64,000 bases of DNA from assembly GCA_022704885.1 (NCBI GenBank), contig JAKJFO010000002.1:13268-77267 (forward strand), read 5' to 3'. The translations under genes were made by a program, and so were the position numbers. The stretch is from Candidatus Rifleibacteriota bacterium. Its GTDB lineage: Bacteria > Riflebacteria > Ozemobacteria > Ozemobacterales > Ozemobacteraceae. Positions 18,861 through 28,128 of this stretch are shown piece after piece. Each line of letters begins with the position of its first letter. The stretch's first letter is position 1. A model generated the notes under the pieces. That model searched no databases. It saw only the letters and a program-made list of their open reading frames with translations, and had not been told where the DNA came from.

Positions 18861-19694
18861 ATGACTGAAACCGAACACAACAGAATCTGCCAGGAAAGCC
18901 TGGAAGCCATCATCGACCGGTCGTCACCCGACAACCGGATTCAGCAGCACCTGCAGAACTGCGCTTCATGCCGGCAGACCATCAACACGCTCGAGCTGAT
19001 CAGGCGTGAGGGCACCGCCTTCGCCGGCGAAACCCACCCAGAACTCAGACTACGCCTGATAAAAACGCTGGCTCCGATTGTCTCCTCGCGCGGCAGATCG
19101 GCAGAAGCAGGCAAAAGTAACAGCTTCGCCTGGCTCTGGAAGTTATCTCTCGCCTTCGTAGTTATCGCAGTTGCCCTGTTCACTGCTCTGTATCAACCGC
19201 CAGGAATCACATTGCCGCCGGCCGGAGCGCCTCATGTCGCCAGTCTGCCGGCGCAGCATTCTTTTACACTCAGTCTCAATGGTGGCGAACCGCATGAAGT
19301 ATCGCTCGACAACCCGGTCGCCCTGTTCGCCAACGATTCAGGTGAAATCACGCTGCCAGACCGGTCGCGACTGCTGGTCAGCGGCCCGGCCCGCCTCACT
19401 CTTGCGCCGCGAGGATTTCATCTTCTGCAGGGTCATGTAAGGGCTGAAGTTGCAAAGGGAACCGAAGAGTTTTCGGCTACAACCCCACACGGAATTATTA
19501 CCGTTCTTGGTACAGTATTCATCTGCGAGACTCAGTCACGGTTTACAACTGTCGAAGTGCTTTCTGGCAAAGTGAGAGTGAGCTCCGATAACGCCCCGGC
19601 GGTAATCCTGGGGCCCGGAGAAAAATCGCGAATGGGTCAGCAGACAGTCGGCTCAACTGAAACCGGAACAATTCCATCATTAGAAAGTGAGTAG
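18861..19694 (+). CDS. ZAS zinc-finger anti-sigma protein with FecR domain
   Basis: The 277-residue protein has an N-terminal ZAS-type zinc motif H30-x3-C34-x2-C37 (HLQNCASC), one membrane helix at about 93-115, and an extracytoplasmic FecR-like domain (THGIITVLGTVF, EVLSGKVRVSS, GPGEKSRMG). Family knowledge: the cytoplasmic ZAS part binds an ECF sigma factor and the FecR part senses or relays an envelope signal. The likely sigma partner is the convergent gene at 19722-20297 on the other strand. The start is uncertain: ATG at 18861 is used, while ATG at 18819 adds 14 residues; neither has a clear ribosome-binding site. Confidence 0.8.
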   Translation: MTETEHNRICQESLEAIIDRSSPDNRIQQHLQNCASCRQTINTLELIRREGTAFAGETHPELRLRLIKTLAPIVSSRGRSAEAGKSNSFAWLWKLSLAFVVIAVALFTALYQPPGITLPPAGAPHVASLPAQHSFTLSLNGGEPHEVSLDNPVALFANDSGEITLPDRSRLLVSGPARLTLAPRGFHLLQGHVRAEVAKGTEEFSATTPHGIITVLGTVFICETQSRFTTVEVLSGKVRVSSDNAPAVILGPGEKSRMGQQTVGSTETGTIPSLESE

Positions 19695-19721
19695 CGCTGA
19701 AATTTCCCTGTGCAAATAATT

Positions 19722-20297
19722 TCAGCAGCTCCCGGCCGCACCGGGGGCTTTTTTTTCGAGCGAAATCCGTAGTCTGCCCATTATTCTGAAAAAGCGTGAG
19801 CGCAGCGTAACCTCGACTTCACCGGTAAGTTCAGCGATCTCGGCAAACGGCATGCCCTGAAAAACCCGCATTTCGACAAGAAAGCGCTCTGGCTGCGTCA
19901 GCGTCTGCAAAAGTTCGCTGGCAGTCTGTTTTTCGACGACCTCGTCTTCGGGCGTAGGTGGCGATTCATGCACCTGCTGCTGCAAATGTTCGCGCCGCCG
20001 GTTTTCACGCCGGCACTCATCAAAATAGAGATTTCGCCCAACGGTTAACAACCAGGCTGAGAACCGTTTCTGTTCATCGTAAGCATCAAGTTTTTTGATG
20101 ACGCGTTCGAAGGTTTCCTGAACCAGATCATCTACCGAAGCCTCTGGCGCCCGCAGATATCTGAAAAAGTTTACAAGCTGATTGAGATAGCGGTCGATCA
20201 GACGATCGAGAGCAGACAGGTCACCTTCTCTGATCTTTCTGACCAGCTGCAGGTCTTCTGCCTGGCGGGCGGCGGCGGCATTGGGTCTGTCTGACAT
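19722..20297 (-). CDS. ECF-type RNA polymerase sigma factor
   Basis: The 191-residue protein has sigma region 2 (GDLSALDRLIDRYLNQLVNFF, with the DDLVQETFERV core-binding motif and FSAWLLTVGRNLYFDECRR of 2.3-2.4) and region 4 (FQGMPFAEIAELTGEVEVTLRSRFFRIMGRL, a helix-turn-helix binding the -35 element). It lacks regions 1 and 3, as expected for ECF (group IV) sigmas. It shares one base with the stop of the upstream membrane-protein gene (TGATG), so the two are coupled. The 3' end converges with the ZAS-FecR gene. Its target promoters are unknown, but the neighbouring pseudopilin cassettes are natural candidates. Confidence 0.92.
   Translation of the reverse strand: MSDRPNAAAARQAEDLQLVRKIREGDLSALDRLIDRYLNQLVNFFRYLRAPEASVDDLVQETFERVIKKLDAYDEQKRFSAWLLTVGRNLYFDECRRENRRREHLQQQVHESPPTPEDEVVEKQTASELLQTLTQPERFLVEMRVFQGMPFAEIAELTGEVEVTLRSRFFRIMGRLRISLEKKAPGAAGSC
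19727..19756 (+). terminator. Rho-independent terminator after the FecR gene
   Basis: AGCTCCCGG / CCGGGGGCT stem (one G-T pair), 5-base loop, then eight T. It lies 32 bases after the FecR stop and inside the 3' end of the convergent sigma gene, so the terminator also encodes that protein's last residues. Confidence 0.85.
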
Positions 20298-20767
20298 CAG
20301 CTTTTTCCACCTGCTTCATGTGAATACTGGCTGATTTTACGCATGGTTCTTATGCGCGCCAGATACACGTTGTTGGCGCCGCGCCTGAACGGAACCAGCG
20401 CTACTCTTTGCAGACTGCCAACTTCAGGACTTCGAAAACCCTCGGCCTGCGGGTCGATCATAAAACGCTCGCCGGCAGTTGTCACGAACTCGGCAATTCC
20501 GTTTTCGAGTCTGGCGATCTGACCCTCGCGCACGCACTGAACGGTCAGCACGGCACCACCATGGTCAACTACTGCCGCCGACCGGCCCGGCATAAAAAGA
20601 CCTATCATCAGAAACACAAAAAATGCGAGCAGAACCAGCCCAAAGGCTGGCATAGCAATGCTTTTCCAGGCCCCGGTGCGACTGCCACGGGCGGGTACAG
20701 AAAACGCGCCATGGCTTGCTGTCTGTTTTGAAAAAGGCTTTTCAGCAGGGCGTTTTACGTTCTTCAT
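20297..20767 (-). CDS. Single-helix membrane protein coupled to ECF sigma factor
   Basis: Not recognised. The 156-residue product has a basic N-terminus, one membrane helix (about 37-59) and a small extracytoplasmic beta-rich domain of about 90 residues (GGAVLTVQCVREGQIARL onward). It has no ZAS zinc motif. Its stop overlaps the start of the sigma gene by one base, so it may be part of the sensing path for that sigma factor or a small accessory of the upstream cyclase gene, from which it is 34 bases away. Confidence 0.65.
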   Translation of the reverse strand: MKNVKRPAEKPFSKQTASHGAFSVPARGSRTGAWKSIAMPAFGLVLLAFFVFLMIGLFMPGRSAAVVDHGGAVLTVQCVREGQIARLENGIAEFVTTAGERFMIDPQAEGFRSPEVGSLQRVALVPFRRGANNVYLARIRTMRKISQYSHEAGGKS

Positions 20768-20801
20768 GGTTCAGACCTTATGGCATCAGGCCATAACACA
20801 G

Positions 20802-23147
20802 TCATGACTTTGAAGTCATGGTCCAGACGCCGTCCCATTCAGGACCTGGCGGGTTCTTTTCGAAATGGTAACAGCGACCGACATACATTTTGCAGAGCTC
20901 ATCGCGCCGGTTAAGCTTTATGGCAGCCTCGAATTCAGCGATCGCCGGTTGCCACTGCTGCTGACGATAAAGGTCGATACCGCGATGCGTGAGATCGACA
21001 ACCTGTTCCAGGCTCGGAAAAGACTGGCGATCGTGGTGATCGAGAATTTCAAAAACCTTGACCGGCCGATTCTTGCCCTTGACCCTGATCATGTCGACTT
21101 CTCTGGTCTGATAGCGATACTTCAACTGATCGAAAGTCTTTTCGCTGACCAGAATATCGGCATGATAAAACTTGGTGGCCCCCTCGAGACGCGACGCCAG
21201 ATTGACGCCATCGCCGATTACCGTGTAATCCATACGTTTCATTGACCCGATATTGCCGACGAGAACGTTGTCGGTCGCGATACCGATGCCGATATTGATC
21301 GTCTGCTTGTTGGCGAGCATGCGCTCGGCATTGAACTTGTGCAAAGCCCGCATCATTTCGATCGCCGTTGCGAGGGCGCGATCGGCGTCTTCCCCGGTCG
21401 AGAAGGGCGCGCCAAAAACGGCCAGCATCGCGTCACCGATAAACTTGTCAAGAATACCGCCATGATGGAAAACGATATCGACCATACCGCTGAAATAGTC
21501 ATTGAGCATCGATACGGTTTCCTGCGGCCCAAGCTGCTCAGAAATGGTAGTAAAATTGCGGATGTCGGAAAAGAGAATGCTGAGTTCGCGCATCTGTCCG
21601 CCGAGCTGCGCCTCGCAGTCCATCAGCTGATCGGCGACTTCTTTGGTCATGTAACGGGCGAGCGTGCCTTTAAGGCGCTTTTCGACCGAAAGATCTTCGA
21701 GTATGACCAGACCGCCCATGGGCTGGTCCTGGATGTCGCGCAGCGGCACCACCGTCATGTTGACCGAAACCTTCTTGCCCTGCAGATTGGTGATTTCGGT
21801 GTCGATGAAGTTGTCTGAATCGTTGGTGGCGATGACGCGGCGCAGACTGTCGACCATCCAGTGGTTGTCGCCGGTGAAAGTGATATCGGCGTATTTGCCG
21901 ATGACCTGACTCTCTTCGGCGCCGAGAATGCGCAGCGCGATGCCATTGCACTTTTCGATGCGGCGCATGTTGTTAACACTGATGACGCCGTTACTCAGGC
22001 TGCGCAGAATACTTTCGCTGTAATGCTGGGCGTTGAGCACTTCGTTGAACAGTTTGGCGTTTTCGATCGCAATCGAAGCCTGTGCCGAAAAACTTGCGAG
22101 CTTGCGCTCGTCCTGGCGCGAAAAAGCGCCGCCACGTTTATTGAGAACCTGCGTAACCCCGATTTTGACGCCGTGCTTGTTGATCAGCGGCATGCACAGA
22201 ATGTTGTGCGTGCGATAGCCGGTCTTGCGGTCGACTTCCTGATTGAAGCGGCTGTCTTTATAGGCATCGGGAATATTAACCGTATTACCGGTCGTAAAAA
22301 CTTCACCGGCAATACCGCTGTTCGCCGGGATTCTGATTTCCTGATCGCGCATGCCGAGAGCGACCTGCGACCAGAGCTGGTTGTTCTTCTCGTCATGCAG
22401 AAAGATCGTGGCGCGATCGCAGTTGAGAATCATGATTACCGCTTCCATAATCTTTTCGAGAAGCGGCTTGAGCTGCAGTTCTGAGGAAATGACCGAAGTG
22501 ATTTCGAGCAGGTGCGACTCGTTTTCGCGCGCCTGCTGTATCTGCTCGAACTGGTGGGCATTATGCAGAACCCGCGCGGAATTATGGGTAACCTTTTCGA
22601 GAATCACCATCTTTTCGGCAGGCAATGGCAGCTGTGCTACGTTGATCAGTTCGAGAACCCCGATTACCATACCGCTGGGCTGCAGAGAAAGCGGCAGACA
22701 GATCATGTTACGGGTCTGATAGCCTGTCTGCAGATCTATTTCCTGGTTAAACAAAGGGTCTTTATAAGCATCTTCGCAAACCCGGATCTGGCCTGAGGCA
22801 AGAACCGCGCCGGCAATGCCCTTTTCGAGTGGGAAACGGATCTCTTCGGTGGCTTCACCACCGAATACCCGCGAAAAAAGCTCGCCTGACTCTGAGTCGA
22901 CCAGAAACAGCGTGCCGCGCTCAGCGCCGGCAATGTCAGAAGTTACTTCGACCAGCAGCTGCAGCAGATTATCGAGCAGACGCTCTGAAACATTGAGCAG
23001 ATCAGCTACCTGCTCAAGAATCTCAACGAGCGCTTTCGAATAATCGCCGTCGGCCGCTTCTCTAACACTGCCGACGATGTTTTTTATCTCACTGTCGTCG
23101 AGCCTCTCAGTGAGAATGCGATGAATTATCTGCGCACTGCTTTGCAT
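20802..23147 (-). CDS. GAF-GAF-PAS class III nucleotide cyclase with TPR tail
   Basis: The 781-residue soluble protein has a first GAF domain (about 45-190), a second GAF (about 215-365; both contain near-identical AYKDxxFNQExDxxTGYxTxN stretches), a PAS domain (about 380-490), a cyclase domain (about 515-690) and a C-terminal TPR-like helical pair (about 710-770). All catalytic residues are canonical: first metal Asp in LFSDIRNF, Lys and second Asp in DKFIGDAMLAVF, and the Asn/Arg in YTVIGDGVNLASRLEG. This is the one intact catalytic domain in the window that can be fully read. cAMP is the likely product (Lys/Thr specificity pair), sensing small ligands or redox through GAF/PAS. It precedes the membrane-protein/sigma pair on the same strand. 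Confidence 0.92.
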   Translation of the reverse strand: MQSSAQIIHRILTERLDDSEIKNIVGSVREAADGDYSKALVEILEQVADLLNVSERLLDNLLQLLVEVTSDIAGAERGTLFLVDSESGELFSRVFGGEATEEIRFPLEKGIAGAVLASGQIRVCEDAYKDPLFNQEIDLQTGYQTRNMICLPLSLQPSGMVIGVLELINVAQLPLPAEKMVILEKVTHNSARVLHNAHQFEQIQQARENESHLLEITSVISSELQLKPLLEKIMEAVIMILNCDRATIFLHDEKNNQLWSQVALGMRDQEIRIPANSGIAGEVFTTGNTVNIPDAYKDSRFNQEVDRKTGYRTHNILCMPLINKHGVKIGVTQVLNKRGGAFSRQDERKLASFSAQASIAIENAKLFNEVLNAQHYSESILRSLSNGVISVNNMRRIEKCNGIALRILGAEESQVIGKYADITFTGDNHWMVDSLRRVIATNDSDNFIDTEITNLQGKKVSVNMTVVPLRDIQDQPMGGLVILEDLSVEKRLKGTLARYMTKEVADQLMDCEAQLGGQMRELSILFSDIRNFTTISEQLGPQETVSMLNDYFSGMVDIVFHHGGILDKFIGDAMLAVFGAPFSTGEDADRALATAIEMMRALHKFNAERMLANKQTINIGIGIATDNVLVGNIGSMKRMDYTVIGDGVNLASRLEGATKFYHADILVSEKTFDQLKYRYQTREVDMIRVKGKNRPVKVFEILDHHDRQSFPSLEQVVDLTHRGIDLYRQQQWQPAIAEFEAAIKLNRRDELCKMYVGRCYHFEKNPPGPEWDGVWTMTSKS

Positions 23148-23213
23148 ATCAATCCTTTGCCAACCCCCATATTTTATAGCAAATCAAGGCGCTTGCCAAC
23201 AGTAATGAAAAAT

Positions 23214-24287
23214 TCAGTAGTTGTCGTAAATTTTGAATTCTGGCGGATCGGTGAGAATTGCTTCCATCAAACCATTCAAGGCTCGCGACAGAGCTCTACC
23301 GACTTGAATCGAAGTCTCACCTTCTTTGATTGCGATGCGACTGGGGCTGGCGGCAAGATCGATTTTTCCGATGCCATAGCTTACGGCCAGAGCGGTATCT
23401 ACCGTCTTAAAATTCAGCTTCACGCCAGAGCCTTCGTCAATATTCCATGACATCAGACCCTGCTGCAAAGAAATATCTACAGCGGCGACACGCTTGAGCG
23501 CTGCATCGAGAGTTACCTTGTCTATCTTGAAAATTGCGTCGGCATCAAAAACTATCACCGCCTTTTCGGCAATGGTGATTTTGTGCGCGCCGGTAGTTGT
23601 TTTAACATACATGCCTTCTCGCAAGCCGGTTTTGAAGCCGACAACCTCGACCCATTGTGCGTCAAAATCAGTTTTGAGCTGAAGAGGTGGCTTGTCAATA
23701 TCGCACTGCAATGTTTTAACTTCGGCAATTCGCTGATTCTCACGTTCTATCGCAAACTGGTTCGATTTGAAAAACATCTGTCCGATGATAAAAAGCGTTG
23801 CCAGCACAATTCCGATGTTGATCAGCTTCTTTTTCAGCTTCTCAGATCTCTGCTCTGCTTCAATTTCGGCCTTGTCTGAAGTGAGCTTGGCCTTTCTGAC
23901 ACGCGAATACAGTTCATAGATATCATTCTCGGTAAAGCCGCGCTTCTTTAACTGGTCGATCAAAATGCGCAGTCGGTTGCGTTCCTTGAAGATACCTTCG
24001 AGTTCGTCTTTATATGCCGCCTGATACCAGAACTTGGAAGCATCGAGGTCAAAGCTTTCGTCATCCTGATTCTGGTCAACTATGCCAAGAATGCGGTCGG
24101 CAATTTCATCCGGGCTCATACCTTCAAGCTTGTCTGCTTCTGCAGCCTTGCCGGCTTTGCCGGCAGGCCTGGCTTTATCAGTACTTGCTGCCCCAGACCT
24201 GGTGACAGCAGCACTGACCTTACCAGGAGGGGTTTCGACTTTCGCTGTTTTATCAGAATTTTTGGGATTACTCACACTGTTACTCAA
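23214..24287 (-). CDS. Membrane protein with FecR-like extracytoplasmic domain
   Basis: The 357-residue protein has a Lys/Ala/Pro-rich disordered N-terminus (1-55), a helical cytoplasmic segment with coiled-coil character (about 55-150), one membrane helix (155-173) and a beta-rich extracytoplasmic domain (about 190-345) whose rhythm (GMYVKTTTGAHKITIAEKAV, then LQQGLMSWNI) recalls FecR domains. That assignment is tentative. No ZAS motif. The start is TTG at 24287 with an ideal GGAGG six bases upstream. It follows the 24309-25382 gene by 21 bases and is probably in the same transcript. Confidence 0.6.
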   Translation of the reverse strand: MSNSVSNPKNSDKTAKVETPPGKVSAAVTRSGAASTDKARPAGKAGKAAEADKLEGMSPDEIADRILGIVDQNQDDESFDLDASKFWYQAAYKDELEGIFKERNRLRILIDQLKKRGFTENDIYELYSRVRKAKLTSDKAEIEAEQRSEKLKKKLINIGIVLATLFIIGQMFFKSNQFAIERENQRIAEVKTLQCDIDKPPLQLKTDFDAQWVEVVGFKTGLREGMYVKTTTGAHKITIAEKAVIVFDADAIFKIDKVTLDAALKRVAAVDISLQQGLMSWNIDEGSGVKLNFKTVDTALAVSYGIGKIDLAASPSRIAIKEGETSIQVGRALSRALNGLMEAILTDPPEFKIYDNY

Positions 24288-24308
24288 AGCGTTCCTCCAG
24301 AAAAGCGT

Positions 24309-25382
24309 TCATTCAAAATTCAGCGAAACATGCTGCGGATTGCACAGCAGAAATGTTGTCCAGGCTTCGTCAAGCGCATCTCCAGCATCTCTGGTCAACT
24401 CTACGTCGAGCTGTTCATGCAGCGGACAACTCCAGTGGTGACGAGTGAACACATAAACATTGCCGCAGCAGACAGGCAGATTGGGCAATCCCCAGCTGCG
24501 CTCCAGCTCAGCGATGATCGCTTCAGGTTCGGTTACCCTTGCGATACCGAGGCTTGACATCTGCAGCAGACGGGCCTGATAAACATAATCCACTTCGGCA
24601 TAACGTTCTGAAATTTCGGGAGGCGCCAGCAGCATATTGGCTGAACGACAACGTTTCTGACAGTATCTCTGACTGCGTATTCTGTCCTGCAGAAAACGTC
24701 GGGCGAAGTGCTCTGGTTCATTAACCGCCTCGACAAGGGCTGCCGTGGCCGAGGCAATCAGCTCTTTCTGTGAGGCCACCGATTGTAGTATGGCAGCATC
24801 AGACGCCAGATAACCGACTCCCGACACGAACTTTTTACCGGCATACATCGCCGGGAAACCACCGACTACTCTGACAATCGCATCTCTCACCTGGGTTTCG
24901 ATAATTTCCGGCTTCTGTTCGAGCCATACGACAAATTTCAGCCGAGCGAGCAGCCAGGTAAAGACAAAGCGCAGATGCCATGGTTGAGGCTTCTCCAGTG
25001 CTTCAACCAGAGTTCTTTCTGCTTCCCGGCTCTTCTGTTTGAGAAGGTAGGCTTTGAACAGCCAGAAATCAGGGGTTTTGTGCAATGGCCAGAGCAACAG
25101 ATCGGCCGACAGCTTTTTGGCGGTAAGCAGGTCGGCGGTTGCCGGTCTCGTCTGTATATTTGCCGGCACCGAAGCAGCCTCCACCCTGTCGGGCGAGTCA
25201 TTTTCTATCGGCACCTCAGCCATGACCGGCTCTGGAACAGGAGCCTCAATCGAAAACACCGATTCGGCAGGCTCGACGTTCTCCGGCAGATCCGGCCGTG
25301 CGTATCTGTCGTAGTATAAATGAATGCTCCAGCTGAAAACCACAATGATCGCAATAATCAGCCACAATTCGATTCTTTTCAT
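24309..25382 (-). CDS. Unknown membrane-anchored protein with Cys-rich C-terminal half
   Basis: Not recognised. The 357-residue product has a signal-anchor helix (about 4-22), a Pro/Glu-rich linker, a helical region, and several Cys in the last third (YCQKRCRSAN near 245 and VCCGNVYVF / HHWSCPLHEQ near 310-330) that could bind metal or form disulfides. The start is ATG at 25382, which overlaps the stop of the upstream TPR gene (ATGA); upstream in-frame sequence to 25466 would run further into that gene. Coupling suggests the two work together at the envelope. Confidence 0.6.
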   Translation of the reverse strand: MKRIELWLIIAIIVVFSWSIHLYYDRYARPDLPENVEPAESVFSIEAPVPEPVMAEVPIENDSPDRVEAASVPANIQTRPATADLLTAKKLSADLLLWPLHKTPDFWLFKAYLLKQKSREAERTLVEALEKPQPWHLRFVFTWLLARLKFVVWLEQKPEIIETQVRDAIVRVVGGFPAMYAGKKFVSGVGYLASDAAILQSVASQKELIASATAALVEAVNEPEHFARRFLQDRIRSQRYCQKRCRSANMLLAPPEISERYAEVDYVYQARLLQMSSLGIARVTEPEAIIAELERSWGLPNLPVCCGNVYVFTRHHWSCPLHEQLDVELTRDAGDALDEAWTTFLLCNPQHVSLNFE

Positions 25383-26665
25383 CTTGCCGCTTTTCCATCG
25401 AGAATAAAGTTGATTTCGGCAAGCAGAATGCCTGCATTTTCGCCGCAAATCGGGCTGTCTGTACATTTCTGCAGATGCTCGCGGGCAACATCGAGCCAGT
25501 CCTGCTTGAAATTATGCAGCTGCCACAGTTCAAGAGCCAGTCTGGCTGCCTGATACTGCCAGAGACCGTCTGCAACTTTTTCACCCGATGCGATGTGTAA
25601 TGCCCAGGCATCGTCATAGCGCGCATCAAAAAAGGCTTCTCTGGAATTTTCCGAAAGTGCGGCGAACCAGCTGGCGGAATCCGCTCCGGCAACAGGCTTT
25701 TCCGGCTTCTTTTCGATGATGACACCATACCCTGCCAGATGCCGGGCAACCTCGGTAAGAATTGCGTCCTTTTCCCAGGCAAGCTTTTTTACCGATGATA
25801 GGCCAATGTGCCTGCGGTATTCTTCCAGGCTCAATTCACCGGCATTCCACAGCAGAAACTGTCTGACGGTCTCGAGATAAACATCTTTAACCGGACTCTG
25901 CAAACGTTTCTGCAACAGCGACCAGTTGGCATCAGCCATTATCTCAGGCTTTTCTTCGACCGCTGCAAAAATCAGCAGCAACACCTGCTCACTATTGCTC
26001 GCACAGGCAGCATCAGTCTCTCGGATAAATTGTTCATACCGGCTGGCAACAACTTTATCCGGCAACTCGGCAGGCTGATCTGGTGCTTCAGAGCGATCCT
26101 CCGGATCGATCGTTTCGCTGGCCATCACAGGCGTCATCGTGGCTGTTGTAGACTCAGAAGCCGTAAGCGTCAGAGACGCACGTTCTTTGACTGAAATCTG
26201 CGCGAGATAGCTCTGATAAGCTACTTCACCAGGAGCCAGCTGCACCGCATATTGCGCCTGGGTAATCGCCTGTTCCGGCAGACCACCTAGCATCAGTGCT
26301 TCGGCAAGGGCGTGACGGTAAACCGCACTGTCGACAACCTTAAAATTGAGCCAGGTCAGACGTTTGATTGCCGATTCCGGCTGCTTAAGCCGGGTCTCTG
26401 CCACAGCCAGCATATAATGGCCTTCTAGGTGCTCCGGCGCCAGCGCCAGCAGTTCACCGGCTGCCGAAACAACATCCGGCCACTTCTGCATCTGAAAGGC
26501 GAGTCGCGTCTTTTCCAACGCCACACTGGCATCGGCGGGAAAAACCGGCGGCAAAGCAGACAGCAGAAGAAGAACTGCTGCCAGACTGACAGGCAAAATA
26601 AGAGAAACATGTCTGAAACAGATGATGACAGCCATGTTTTTCTGGCATATTGTGCGCAAACTCAT
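25379..26665 (-). CDS. Exported TPR-type helical protein
   Basis: The 428-residue protein has a hydrophobic export segment near residues 18-43, ending PVFPADA, followed by TPR-like helical pairs (LEGHYMLAVAETRLKQPESA; YRHALAEALMLGGLPEQAI; AQYAVQLAPGEVAYQSYLAQ), a Thr/Ser/Glu-rich linker (about 165-205) and another helical domain. It is probably periplasmic or membrane-anchored and a scaffold. The ATG at 26665 is preferred (CAGGT eight bases upstream); in-frame ATGs at 26719 and 26635 are alternatives. It lies 106 bases after 26772-27455, so a new promoter is possible. Confidence 0.65.
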   Translation of the reverse strand: MSLRTICQKNMAVIICFRHVSLILPVSLAAVLLLLSALPPVFPADASVALEKTRLAFQMQKWPDVVSAAGELLALAPEHLEGHYMLAVAETRLKQPESAIKRLTWLNFKVVDSAVYRHALAEALMLGGLPEQAITQAQYAVQLAPGEVAYQSYLAQISVKERASLTLTASESTTATMTPVMASETIDPEDRSEAPDQPAELPDKVVASRYEQFIRETDAACASNSEQVLLLIFAAVEEKPEIMADANWSLLQKRLQSPVKDVYLETVRQFLLWNAGELSLEEYRRHIGLSSVKKLAWEKDAILTEVARHLAGYGVIIEKKPEKPVAGADSASWFAALSENSREAFFDARYDDAWALHIASGEKVADGLWQYQAARLALELWQLHNFKQDWLDVAREHLQKCTDSPICGENAGILLAEINFILDGKAAR

Positions 26666-26771
26666 CGCAATACCTGCCCGACTGATGGTACATACAAAAA
26701 CGTGAACAGTCCTGTGCATGATATGCCCGGACTATTCGCAATACTATAAAGGTTTTACGCTGCTCTGTAAA

Positions 26772-27455
26772 TCAGTTGTCGCTGTCAATCTGCTGGGTTG
26801 CCGAAGCCTGCTCCAGCAGTGCTTTTTGAAATGCAGCGACCAGCTCAGGGATTGATTTACCAACTTCTTCATGGATGCGCCCTGATTCCTGCACCTTCTC
26901 ACCCGGTTCGGCCGTTTCAGAAGCTACTTTGCTGCCTTCGAGCATCAGCTTGACGGCGCGGCCAAGTTTTTCGAGCTGTGCCTTGATTTCGGGCAGACCC
27001 TCTGGAGTGGTGGTCAGATTGCTGGAAAGCTCGGCCAGACCAATCGTCTGCGCGATAAAATGATCGAGCTGCTGAAGATGTGGTTCAAAAAGAGTCTCCT
27101 GCAGGTTGCGCCGTGATGACCGCATCGACCATGCAATAAAGCCATACGAATTATGAGCAAAATGCAGGGCTTCGATAAGATAACCCTGAACATGCAGCTT
27201 ATGCTGTGGCTGCAGCCCAACAAAAAAATGCTGAACGGGAGGCGGAGCAAAAGGTTCTGCAACAGCTGGTTCTGTCGAAACTGGCTCAGTGGCAGCTTGC
27301 TGTTCTACAACCACCGGTTTTTCCGATGCTTTAGCCGCTGTTTTAGCTGCTGGCTTCGCTGCTTTTTTCCCGGCCGCACATGCTGCGTCGAGGTTAACCA
27401 ACATGGCGGTTGCGGTAAGAATGACGAATGCAATGGCTTTTTTTGATATAAACAT
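26772..27455 (-). CDS. Exported helical protein with Ala/Lys-rich linker
   Basis: Not recognised. The 227-residue product has a signal peptide (cleavage near AACAAG, residue 28), an Ala/Lys/Pro-rich low-complexity linker (about 28-70), and a C-terminal domain of about 140 residues that should fold as a helical bundle. It begins 13 bases after the stop of the cassette 2 GspJ-like gene, with AGGAG eight bases before the ATG at 27455, and is most likely the last gene of that unit. It may be a periplasmic accessory of the pseudopilus. Confidence 0.6.
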   Translation of the reverse strand: MFISKKAIAFVILTATAMLVNLDAACAAGKKAAKPAAKTAAKASEKPVVVEQQAATEPVSTEPAVAEPFAPPPVQHFFVGLQPQHKLHVQGYLIEALHFAHNSYGFIAWSMRSSRRNLQETLFEPHLQQLDHFIAQTIGLAELSSNLTTTPEGLPEIKAQLEKLGRAVKLMLEGSKVASETAEPGEKVQESGRIHEEVGKSIPELVAAFQKALLEQASATQQIDSDN

Positions 27456-27468
27456 CCCTTTTCTCCTG

Positions 27469-28128
27469 TCAGAAAGACTCAAGAACTGTTGAAATTCTGA
27501 AATTACTCTGTTTGCGAACCTTCATGCTGTCATGCAACGGGTAACTCACAACGAATTCAACAGTGAGAACCGTCACATTTTCGTCGGGAAAGAATCGTCG
27601 TGAAGAATTTATTTCGTCGACATTGCACATCAATCTCTGTTCACTGACAACCCCGCCGCCACGGCTGACGCGGCCATAAAATTCAATGAAAGGTCGAGTT
27701 CCTTTGAGAAAACCGGTTACCGTAGATTCGATGTAACTGGAGCCAGCTGCTTCTTTTTCGAAGGTTTTGAATTCCCATACTGTCCATTCTTTGCCATCAG
27801 CCGGGTATTCTGTCATCAGATTACCGTTGCCGCCACCGCGAATCATTACTGGCTCGGTTGCGATAACGGCAGGCGTAGTTATGACGCCATGTGCATCGAC
27901 AACCAGTGATTCGATTCTGCTGGTTGCCCCGGTAAAGTGCTTTTGCCAGAAAATTTCGTTGAGGCGCTGATCGTCGACTGCACTCTGTTTCCATGCGGTT
28001 ATCTTCTGAGCATTGGTCATCCAGCTGGTGAATTGCATGACGACAACTGAGATAACGGCGACGACGCTGACTGAAATTATTATCTCGACCAGGGTGACCC
28101 CGCGTCGTTTGATGTTATGACTGTTCAT
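27469..28128 (-). CDS. PilW/GspJ-like prepilin, cassette 2
   Basis: The 219-residue protein has a short basic leader, cleavage site KRRG|VTLVEIIISVSVVAVISVV with Glu5, and a globular domain of about 190 residues. Residue 1 of the mature protein is Val instead of the usual Phe. Length and position after the PilV- and PilX-like genes suggest the GspJ/PilW slot. Its start overlaps the upstream stop by 4 bases. Confidence 0.82.
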   Translation of the reverse strand: MNSHNIKRRGVTLVEIIISVSVVAVISVVVMQFTSWMTNAQKITAWKQSAVDDQRLNEIFWQKHFTGATSRIESLVVDAHGVITTPAVIATEPVMIRGGGNGNLMTEYPADGKEWTVWEFKTFEKEAAGSSYIESTVTGFLKGTRPFIEFYGRVSRGGGVVSEQRLMCNVDEINSSRRFFPDENVTVLTVEFVVSYPLHDSMKVRKQSNFRISTVLESF

